Assembly (NCBI GenBank): GCA_022360275.1
Contig: JAKSDC010000210.1
Coordinates: forward strand, 1 to 7,300
From: Chlorobiales bacterium
GTDB lineage: Bacteria; Bacteroidota; Chlorobiia; Chlorobiales; Chlorobiaceae
Direction: 5' to 3'
DNA length: 7,300 bases
Shown: piece after piece, positions 1-5,633 of the stretch
Numbering within the stretch: the first letter of the stretch is position 1
Layout of the letters: each line of letters begins with the position of its first letter
Program-made: the position numbers and the translations under genes
The notes under the pieces: model-generated
Seen by the model: only the letters and a program-made list of their open reading frames with translations
What the model was told of the DNA's origin: nothing
Database searches by the model: none

Positions 1-18
1 ATAGTGGTCAGCACAAAC

Positions 19-50
19 AATTCAACGATTCAACACATCAACAGTTCAAC
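19..50. repeat. Tandem octamer repeat, consensus NNTTCAAC, four units
   Basis: Four head-to-tail 8-base units are visible at 19-26 (AATTCAAC), 27-34 (GATTCAAC), 35-42 (ACATCAAC) and 43-50 (AGTTCAAC). The last six bases are TTCAAC in three units and ATCAAC in the third. The preceding 11-18 (GCACAAAC) may be a more worn unit. On the minus strand it reads as GTTGAAYN-type units lying 11 bases beyond the stop codon of the pentapeptide-repeat gene, so it is in the 3' flank of that gene. There is no hairpin or T-run that would make it an intrinsic terminator. Similar short-word repeats are, to my knowledge, common between genes in Chlorobi; its function is unknown. Confidence 0.7.
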
Positions 51-60
51 AACTCTTCCC

Positions 61-642
61 TCACTCAATCTCAATCCCATAAACATCAAGCAAGCCTGGA
101 AGTCCTGGCAAGGAAAATTTCGCTTTACGGATCCGGTTTGTTTCCGGGTTTATGGAAAAGTTATAGGCCGTTCGGAAATCGGCTTTTTCAAGGATCGTAT
201 GGTCGAAGGTTGTCCGCAAAAGATCGCAGTTCTGGAAGGCTGCTCCGGTCAGATCGGCGCCGGTGAAATCCGCTTCCTGCAGATTGCAATCGTTGAATTT
301 TGTGTTTTTGAGGTTCAATCTTTGGAAGTTCGATAGCTTCAGCATGCACTTTTCGAACTCGAATTCCAGCAGCAGTTTCCTGCAATCGCTGAACTGTAGC
401 CCCAGGAGCTTGCAGTTTGCAAACCGAACCTCTTGAAAGCTTGTTTCTCTGAGCTTCGCCAGGCTCAAATCACAGCCGTCAAGCGTGCAGTTTCTAAATG
501 TGATTCCGGAAAGGTCGGTATTGTTCAGGTTGCAGTGAATGAATTTGCATTCCTCATAAACCCCGTTGACAGGATTCTCTTCACCAAAGGCGATCTTCTC
601 AAAAGTTTTGTTTTCGGTAAGCTCGGTGTTTTCTCTTTTCAT
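61..642 (-). CDS. Pentapeptide-repeat protein (McbG/Qnr-like fold family)
   Basis: A complete 193-residue protein built from A(D/N)LXX-like five-residue repeats. The repeats fall into two blocks, about residues 29-85 and 95-160, with runs such as 'CNLNNTDLSGITF' and 'EADFTGADLTGAAF' where Leu/Phe recurs every fifth position. Such repeats fold into a right-handed quadrilateral beta-helix. The C-terminal tail (about 160-193, with 'SINPETNRIRKAKF' and a final 'YGIEIE') matches, as I remember it, a widespread family of about 190 residues in Bacteroidetes and relatives. There is no signal peptide or membrane segment, so it is probably cytosolic. Some relatives (Qnr, McbG, MfpA) act on DNA gyrase and protect it from quinolones or microcin B17; most family members have no known role, and I do not claim gyrase protection here. 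The start at 642 has no Shine-Dalgarno; the nearest upstream ATG is out of frame. It is transcribed away from the efflux cluster. The family call is firm, the function open. Confidence 0.92.
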   Translation of the reverse strand: MKRENTELTENKTFEKIAFGEENPVNGVYEECKFIHCNLNNTDLSGITFRNCTLDGCDLSLAKLRETSFQEVRFANCKLLGLQFSDCRKLLLEFEFEKCMLKLSNFQRLNLKNTKFNDCNLQEADFTGADLTGAAFQNCDLLRTTFDHTILEKADFRTAYNFSINPETNRIRKAKFSLPGLPGLLDVYGIEIE

Positions 643-687
643 GGTTCAGCATGTTGCCGGAGTTCTCGTGCTAAAAAATACTTTAGA

Positions 688-693
688 ATTATA
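688..693 (-). promoter_or_regulatory. Candidate -10 element for the pentapeptide-repeat gene
   Basis: On the minus strand these bases read TATAAT, a perfect sigma-70 -10 hexamer, 46 bases upstream of the start codon at 642. That would give a leader of roughly 40 nt. At a 17-base spacer the -35 position (711-716) reads CATGGA, which is poor, so the promoter rests on the -10 box alone. A short inverted repeat, GTTA-TG-TAAC (696-705), sits in the spacer and could be chance. Confidence 0.35.
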
Positions 694-760
694 AGGTTAT
701 GTAACAAAACTCCATGAACTTTTCCTGTTATCGGTTTGTTAGCAGATGCAACAGCTTCTT

Positions 761-791
761 TTGGACGTGTCAAGCTCAGTTTTCTTATAAC
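761..791 (+). promoter_or_regulatory. Weak candidate promoter for the outer-membrane channel gene
   Basis: TATAAC (786-791) matches five of six bases of the -10 consensus. The only -35-like hexamer nearby is TTGGAC (761-766), with a long 19-base spacer and only three matching bases. If used, transcription would begin at about 797-800, on or just beyond the ATG at 797, and would favour one of the later start codons (GTG 824 or ATG 851) for the channel gene. The whole 643-796 spacer is the only room for promoters of both divergent genes. This is a suggestion from motif matching. Confidence 0.25.
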
Positions 792-796
792 TTTAT

Positions 797-2275
797 ATGT
801 CAACCATTACAATCTTCATCACTGTGTGCTGGCGGTTGCTCAGGGAAACAATGTGTTTTCTCCTTACAGTGGCTTGTTTCTTTCAGCTTCAAAGTGGTGC
901 AGTTTATGCAGAACCGATAACCAAAGGAGACTTTGTCGCTCTTCTGGAACGTACCCATCCCATATTTGAAAAGGAAAGATTAACCCCCTTGATCGAAGAG
1001 GCTGCGCAGCAAAGCTATCTTGGAGAAGTTGACTGGAATCTTTCTTCTTCTCTGACATGGTCCCGGGACGAACCGACAATCACCGCATTCAGTCCTGATC
1101 TCACCAATGCCCTTTCTTTTCAAACCGGCGTGAACAAGCTGTTCTGGGACACGGGAGGCAGTCTTTCAGCCACCTACTCCATCAACCGAAACTCGAACAT
1201 TTTCGAACAGACCCCTCTGTTTCCCTACCCGGACCAGTTTTATGAAAACAGCATCGAGTTGCAGTATTCCCAGCCGTTATTGAGAAACCGGGGAGGGAGG
1301 CTCACCCGTTTGGAGTATGACCTGAAGGCCTATGATGTCGATGTTGCAGGGATTCAGGCGGCAGAAAATATCGAGGATTTTCTGGTCGATACCATTTCGA
1401 AGTATCTGGACTGGGTCTATCTCGAAGAGCAAAAAAAAATAGTTGCCAGAAGGCTCAGCCTGAGCCGCAGGGAGTTCGAGAGAACGCAGCGAAAATTTGA
1501 AGCTTTCCTGGTTGATTCGGCCGATGTGATGCGCTCGAAAGACGCTCTTAACACATGGCGACAGAATCTCGGGCTCGTCGAATCACAGTTATCGGCTCTG
1601 AAATCCGAACTGTCAACGCTTGTTCAGACCAGGGCTTTGCTGACAGGGGAGCCGGATTTCGATCTTTATGCCTTGCTGCGTCCTGACCCCCTTGCATCAG
1701 CCAAAAGACAGCTTGAGAATAATTCCCGGCTTTTGAGGATCCTCGAACTACGAAAAAAACAGCTCGAAGTCAACACAGCAGGAGTAAAAGAAACCGGAAA
1801 GCCTGATCTTTCACTCATTGCGGCTGTTACGGCTGAAAACGCGGACGAGAATAAATGGGACTCTTTCAATCTCGATAAAACGGGTGCATCCCTCGGCTTG
1901 CAGCTTTCCGTGCCGATTGAAAATACTACTGCCAAAGCAAATTATCAGAGAAACCGTCTTCAGATGCTTCAGCTTGACAAAGAGAAAGAGGATACGTCTC
2001 TTTCGCTTCATGCTTCTCTCTCCTCGCTTCATACTCAGTTGACGAAGCTTATAGGGGTGCTGGAGCTCAATCGTGAGCAGATCGAGTCGGCAAGACTGAG
2101 AACCATCGAGGAGATAAAAATATACGAACAAGGCAGAGGTGACCTGACCTTTGTTATCATGAGCCGTGATAATGAGGAAGGTGCCAAGCTTGCCTATGCG
2201 GAAAACGCTCTGAATTATCAGAAGCTCTGGCTGCAATACCAGGCTTTGCTGGATAAGCTTTACGATCAGGAGTAA
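797..2275 (+). CDS. TolC-family outer-membrane efflux channel protein (OEP)
   Basis: This 492-residue protein is the outer-membrane exit duct of a tripartite efflux pump; family members trimerise into a beta-barrel continued by a long periplasmic alpha-helical tunnel. A Sec signal peptide is visible: hydrophobic run 'MCFLLTVACFF' (19-29), then 'SGAVYA', with likely cleavage after Ala38. The mature chain has the expected two-fold plan. Beta-like segments lie near 82-90, 120-130 and 152-160, ending in the family's 'QPLLRN' motif (159-164). A long helical pair covers about 190-290. A second beta pair lies near 337-374 ('GASLGLQLSVPI'), followed by helices at about 380-485 containing 'YEQGRGDLTFVI'. 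No lipobox follows the signal, so it is not an OprM-type lipoprotein. The start is uncertain: ATG 797 has no Shine-Dalgarno, GTG 824 would give a signal peptide with a basic N-terminus, and ATG 851 follows AGGGA (842-846) but lacks basic residues. It precedes an RND permease gene by 115 bp and probably shares its transcript. Confidence 0.93.
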   Translation: MSTITIFITVCWRLLRETMCFLLTVACFFQLQSGAVYAEPITKGDFVALLERTHPIFEKERLTPLIEEAAQQSYLGEVDWNLSSSLTWSRDEPTITAFSPDLTNALSFQTGVNKLFWDTGGSLSATYSINRNSNIFEQTPLFPYPDQFYENSIELQYSQPLLRNRGGRLTRLEYDLKAYDVDVAGIQAAENIEDFLVDTISKYLDWVYLEEQKKIVARRLSLSRREFERTQRKFEAFLVDSADVMRSKDALNTWRQNLGLVESQLSALKSELSTLVQTRALLTGEPDFDLYALLRPDPLASAKRQLENNSRLLRILELRKKQLEVNTAGVKETGKPDLSLIAAVTAENADENKWDSFNLDKTGASLGLQLSVPIENTTAKANYQRNRLQMLQLDKEKEDTSLSLHASLSSLHTQLTKLIGVLELNREQIESARLRTIEEIKIYEQGRGDLTFVIMSRDNEEGAKLAYAENALNYQKLWLQYQALLDKLYDQE

Positions 2276-2310
2276 GGAGCCAGGAGTAGCGCACGTTGTG
2301 CGCAGGAGTA
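2267..2310. repeat. Triple CAGGAGTA direct repeat overlapping the channel gene's end
   Basis: The octamer CAGGAGTA occurs exactly three times, at 2267-2274, 2281-2288 and 2303-2310. The first copy is inside the channel gene: it encodes the last two residues (Gln-Glu) and the first two bases of the TAA stop. Related words continue downstream, such as GGAGCC (2276-2281) and GGAGTCAGGTGCC near 2329-2341. The second and third copies flank a perfect hairpin. I infer a dispersed intergenic repeat family, not a regulatory site. Confidence 0.6.
2289..2303. repeat. Perfect 6-bp inverted repeat (GCGCAC-GTT-GTGCGC)
   Basis: The stem GCGCAC (2289-2294) pairs exactly with GTGCGC (2298-2303) around a three-base GTT loop, giving a GC-rich hairpin 13 bases after the channel gene's stop codon. 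It is not followed by a T-run (next bases AGGAGTATAG), so it does not look like an intrinsic terminator. Its right arm overlaps the third CAGGAGTA copy by one base. It could act as an mRNA-stabilising or processing stem between the channel and permease cistrons, or be part of a REP-like palindromic repeat. Confidence 0.6.
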
Positions 2311-2354
2311 TAGAGAGACTAAATGCCGGAGTCAGGTGCCGAATTGGTGAATGT

Positions 2355-2384
2355 TTTTGACTTTTGCCATCTGAATTTTGACTT
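2355..2384. repeat. TTTTGACTT direct repeat, 21-base period
   Basis: TTTTGACTT occurs at 2355-2363 and 2376-2384, each with a TGAAT a few bases before it (2348-2352 and 2372-2376). It lies directly upstream of the RND1 start codon at 2391. Each copy contains TTGACT, close to a -35 hexamer, but no -10-like sequence lies at the right distance, so I annotate a repeat and not a promoter. Confidence 0.4.
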
Positions 2385-2390
2385 GTTTTC

Positions 2391-5300
2391 ATGAAATCAC
2401 TTTTCCGTTTTTTTGCCGAGCGCCATGTGCTCGCCTACCTCATGACGATCCTGGTCTTTTTGTTCGGCATAGCTACGATCTGGCAGATCAACCGGGCGCA
2501 GTACCCGAAAGTGGATCTCGGTCAGATGGTGGTTACGACGGAATATCCCGGCGCTGCTCCCGAAGATGTGGAACTCAATGTTACCAACAAGATCGAGGAT
2601 GAGCTGAAAAGCGTTACCGATATCAAAAGGGTGTTTTCCATGTCGATGGAGAATGTCTCGATCGTTATTGTCGATATAGAACCCGATGCTTCGGACGTTG
2701 ACGGTGTGAAGCGTGAAATCCGTGAAGCGGTGTTTCGAATTACGGATTTTCCCGAAGAGGTTACGGAATCTTCCCTGATCACCGATATTAAATCCTCGAT
2801 TTTCCCGATTCTTGAAGTCGGTTTGACCGGGGATATGCCTTATCCCGAACTCCGGGAACTGGCCCGACGGTTCGAAAAAAAGCTGAAGGATATCCCGGGG
2901 GTTGCCAGCGTGCAGCGTTACGGCTACCGCGACAGGGAAATACAGGTCGAACTCTATCCCGAAAAAATAAGGGGACTCCAGATTCCCATGCAGGAGGTTG
3001 TCGATGCCATTCAGCAGAGAAACATCAGGTCAACCGGCGGTTCGCTCGAGTCGTTTACCAGCGAAAAGAATGTTGTGACTCTCGCCCAGTTCAGGGACCC
3101 TCAGGAGGTTGGCGACGTTGTTGTCCGTTCGAGTTTCGACGGGCCGATTATCAGGGTTTCGGATATTGCGGACGTTACCGACGGTTTTGAAGAGGAACGG
3201 GTTCTGTCCAGAATCAACGGGCATCCGGCGATTTCGTTTCTTATCAACAAGAGCGAGTCGGCCGATATCATAAGAACGGTAAAAGCTATACGGAAACTGG
3301 TCGACGAAGAGGAGGAGCAGCTTCCCGAAGGAGTCAGGTTTATCTATGGTCTTGATTTTTCACAATATGTTGAGAACCAGCTTTCCATCGTGATGACGAA
3401 TGGCATTATCGGTCTCGTCCTTGTGCTGGTAGTGCTTTCCCTGTTTCTCAATTTCCGAACGGCTTTCTGGGTTGCGCTCGGCATTCCTTTTACCCTGCTT
3501 GGCGGAATTTCGATGCTTCCTCTGTTCGATGTTGAGCTTGACAGCGTTACCCTTACCTCGCTAATCATTGTTATCGGTATTGTTGTTGACGACGCCATTA
3601 TCATATCGGAAAACATATTTCAGAGGAGCGAGCAAGGTGAGTCTCCAGTCGAAGCGGTAGTGAACGGTATTTACCAGGTGTACAAACCCGTCCTGACAAC
3701 CGTCCTGACAACGTTTCTCGCTTTTGCGCCTATGTTTTTCATGCCCGGAATCCTGGGGAAATTTGTTTTTGTGATACCGCTTACCATCACACTGGCACTT
3801 TTCATGTCGCTTGTCGAAGCGTTTTTCGTGCTGCCGGCGCATATTCTGCCGGGTTTGTCTTTAGGTAAAGAGAGGGGAGGCGGGTCTACCATGCGCAACT
3901 GGTTTATGCCGATACGCGACATGTTTGAAAAACTGCTTCTGTCTCTTTTGCGTTTTCGGTACGCGCTGGTTTTTCTTGGTTTTCTGAGTCTTGGCGGCGC
4001 ACTGTATTACGGTATCAACTATATCAGTTACATTCTTTTCCCGACAAAAGGGGCGGATGCATTCAATATCTGGATTGAACTGCCCGTGGGAAGCTCTTTG
4101 AATGCCACATCGGCAAAAGCTGCAGAGTTTGAAAAGCTGCTCGAGATATTGCCTGAAGAAGAGGTGTCGGCATATCTGACAAGGGTGGGAACCCAGGCGG
4201 ATATTGTGCCGATCGAGCAGGAAAATTTTGCCGAGCTTGCCGTTAAACTTACGCCCTACGGCACAAGAGATCGATCCGCCGACGAGATTGTCGAGGATGT
4301 TCGTGAAAAAGCAATGGCTATCGGCGGAGTGGCTACAACAACGTTTTTTGTGGAATCGGGCGGCCCGCCCGTAGGAAAACCCGTTACCATAAGGGTTGTG
4401 GGTTCCAGCGACTCATTGAGGACCGCTTTTGCCGATTCTGTGTTCAGCTATCTTGAACGTATCGACGGTGTGACGGACCCGGATCGGGACGACAAGGAGG
4501 GCAAGGAACAGATTGAAATATCGATACGCCACGACCGTCTTTCGAGGCTTGGATTGTCGGTTGCCGATATCGCAAGAACAGTCAGAACGGCGTATGACGG
4601 GCAGGTTGTTACCAGTGTTCGTTACGGTGAAGAAGAGGTTGATTTCCGGGTAATGCTGCAGAAGTTTGCCCGAAAGAAGCTGGAGTACCTGCAGGACCTT
4701 TCGATCCCCAACAGGACAGGTCGATTGATTCCGCTGAAAGAGGTGGCTGATTTCAAGCAGGGTTCAGGACCTTCCATTTTTCATCATTATGACGGCGAAC
4801 GCTCCGTCACTATTTCTGCCGACGTTCAGCAGTATATCACAACCCCGATCGAGGTCATGCAGCAGGTAGAAAATCATTTTGCCGGCACCCGTGATTTCCC
4901 TGGTGTGAAACTTGTTTTCGGGGGAGAGGCACAGGAGTCCGAGGAATCCCTTCGGGGTTTGTTCATCGCGTTTGGCATTGCAGCATTCGGGATCTATTTT
5001 CTGTTGATACTCCTGTTCAACTCCTTGACACAGCCTCTGCTGGTCATGATGTCGATACCGTTTGCCATTATCGGTGTCGTTATTGCTTTCGCGCTGCACG
5101 GTGAGGTGTTCAGCTTCCTTGGTTTACTGGGGGTCGTCGGCATGGCCGGTGTCGTGGTTAACGACTCGCTTGTTCTGGTCAACTACCTCAATGAACTGTA
5201 CAAGTCCGGAAACAATGATGATATAACGGCGCTTGTCGCAAAAGGAGCTGCCGATCGTCTGCGCGCCATTTTGCTTACGACCGTAACGACTGCTGCGGGT

Positions 5301-5486
5301 CTTCTGCCGCTTGCATACGGTATCGGAGGAACGGATGCTTCCATGATGCCCATGGCGCTTGCTCTTGGTTGGGGACTGTTACTGGCAACTCCTTTGACCC
5401 TTGTGTTGATTCCCTGTCTTTACCTGATTGGTTTTGATATCAGAAATCTTTTTTCGATGATTTCCGGTAGACAAAAAGACACATGA
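2391..5486 (+). CDS. RND-family efflux permease (AcrB superfamily), RND1
   Basis: A complete 1031-residue inner-membrane proton/drug antiporter with the usual RND plan. TM1 is at about 12-31, a large periplasmic loop at 35-330, TM2-TM6 at about 333-480, TM7 at about 525-545, a second periplasmic loop at about 550-860, and TM8-TM12 at about 864-1015. TM4 carries the proton-relay pair Asp400-Asp401 in 'GIVVDDAIIISEN'. TM11 carries 'AILLTTVTTAAGLLPL', whose Thr pair matches the conserved region of AcrB. In TM10 ('GMAGVVVNDSLVLVNY'), the place of AcrB Lys940 is taken by Val923, followed by Asn924-Asp925. That change and the loop motif 'GPPVGKP' put it in a non-HAE1 branch of the superfamily; the HME metal-pump branch is less likely but not excluded. 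No adaptor gene adjoins it upstream, and the nearest adaptor is downstream. The ATG fits the family N-terminus but has no Shine-Dalgarno. Substrate unknown. Confidence 0.95.
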   Translation: MKSLFRFFAERHVLAYLMTILVFLFGIATIWQINRAQYPKVDLGQMVVTTEYPGAAPEDVELNVTNKIEDELKSVTDIKRVFSMSMENVSIVIVDIEPDASDVDGVKREIREAVFRITDFPEEVTESSLITDIKSSIFPILEVGLTGDMPYPELRELARRFEKKLKDIPGVASVQRYGYRDREIQVELYPEKIRGLQIPMQEVVDAIQQRNIRSTGGSLESFTSEKNVVTLAQFRDPQEVGDVVVRSSFDGPIIRVSDIADVTDGFEEERVLSRINGHPAISFLINKSESADIIRTVKAIRKLVDEEEEQLPEGVRFIYGLDFSQYVENQLSIVMTNGIIGLVLVLVVLSLFLNFRTAFWVALGIPFTLLGGISMLPLFDVELDSVTLTSLIIVIGIVVDDAIIISENIFQRSEQGESPVEAVVNGIYQVYKPVLTTVLTTFLAFAPMFFMPGILGKFVFVIPLTITLALFMSLVEAFFVLPAHILPGLSLGKERGGGSTMRNWFMPIRDMFEKLLLSLLRFRYALVFLGFLSLGGALYYGINYISYILFPTKGADAFNIWIELPVGSSLNATSAKAAEFEKLLEILPEEEVSAYLTRVGTQADIVPIEQENFAELAVKLTPYGTRDRSADEIVEDVREKAMAIGGVATTTFFVESGGPPVGKPVTIRVVGSSDSLRTAFADSVFSYLERIDGVTDPDRDDKEGKEQIEISIRHDRLSRLGLSVADIARTVRTAYDGQVVTSVRYGEEEVDFRVMLQKFARKKLEYLQDLSIPNRTGRLIPLKEVADFKQGSGPSIFHHYDGERSVTISADVQQYITTPIEVMQQVENHFAGTRDFPGVKLVFGGEAQESEESLRGLFIAFGIAAFGIYFLLILLFNSLTQPLLVMMSIPFAIIGVVIAFALHGEVFSFLGLLGVVGMAGVVVNDSLVLVNYLNELYKSGNNDDITALVAKGAADRLRAILLTTVTTAAGLLPLAYGIGGTDASMMPMALALGWGLLLATPLTLVLIPCLYLIGFDIRNLFSMISGRQKDT

Positions 5487-5514
5487 TTTATTACTTGATA
5501 TATCATTTTTATAC

Positions 5515-5531
5515 TGTACATTGTGTGCACA
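5515..5531. promoter_or_regulatory. Two adjacent short palindromes, possible operator
   Basis: TGTACA (5515-5520) and TGTGCACA (5524-5531) are each perfectly self-complementary and lie three bases apart, 33 bases ahead of the candidate -35 box at 5564. Small palindromes like these can be halves of a repressor or activator site controlling an efflux operon, but palindromes of 6 and 8 bases also arise by chance, and no regulator gene is in view. An upstream position would suit an activator better than a repressor. Confidence 0.2.
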
Positions 5532-5563
5532 GAAACGGTTCTTTTTTCCACTGAAAGTAACAG

Positions 5564-5591
5564 TTGACACCAAAACTGATTTTGTTAGAGT
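5564..5591 (+). promoter_or_regulatory. Candidate sigma-70 promoter before the adaptor gene
   Basis: A perfect -35 hexamer TTGACA (5564-5569) is followed after 16 bases by TAGAGT (5586-5591), a four-of-six match to TATAAT. Transcription would start at about 5598, giving a leader of roughly 35 nt to the ATG at 5634. The location in the AT-rich 147-bp spacer between RND1 and the adaptor gene makes a separate adaptor+RND2 transcript plausible. No intrinsic terminator separates RND1 from this site: the palindrome TGATATATCA (5496-5505) followed by five Ts is too short to form a stable stem. Confidence 0.4.
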
Positions 5592-5633
5592 GAATTATAG
5601 TTGCGCTATCAATTATTGTTATATCAAATAGTT

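Noticed and set aside
19..50. CRISPR array for the octamer repeats
   Set aside because: Units are 8 bases without spacers, far shorter than CRISPR repeats, and no cas gene is present.
2289..2303. GC hairpin after the channel gene as a transcription terminator
   Set aside because: No T-run follows the stem, and the RND1 gene lies just downstream in the same direction.
1811..2392. Minus-strand open frame opposite the end of the channel gene
   Set aside because: It overlaps a well-supported gene and the repeat-rich spacer, and its translation shows no domain-like pattern.
3689..3712. Perfect 12-bp tandem duplication (CGTCCTGACAAC twice) in RND1
   Set aside because: It encodes VLTTVLTT in TM5, where RND proteins normally have a Leu/Thr-rich stretch of about this length, so the reading frame and family spacing are intact and it is best explained by normal protein composition.
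5496..5510. Palindrome TGATATATCA followed by five Ts as a terminator of RND1
   Set aside because: A self-complementary run without a loop folds to only about three AT-rich pairs, too weak for an intrinsic terminator.
5601..5633. Longer adaptor gene from TTG 5601
   Set aside because: It would put 11 extra residues before a standard lipoprotein signal peptide and begin at the expected transcript start; ATG 5634 fits better.
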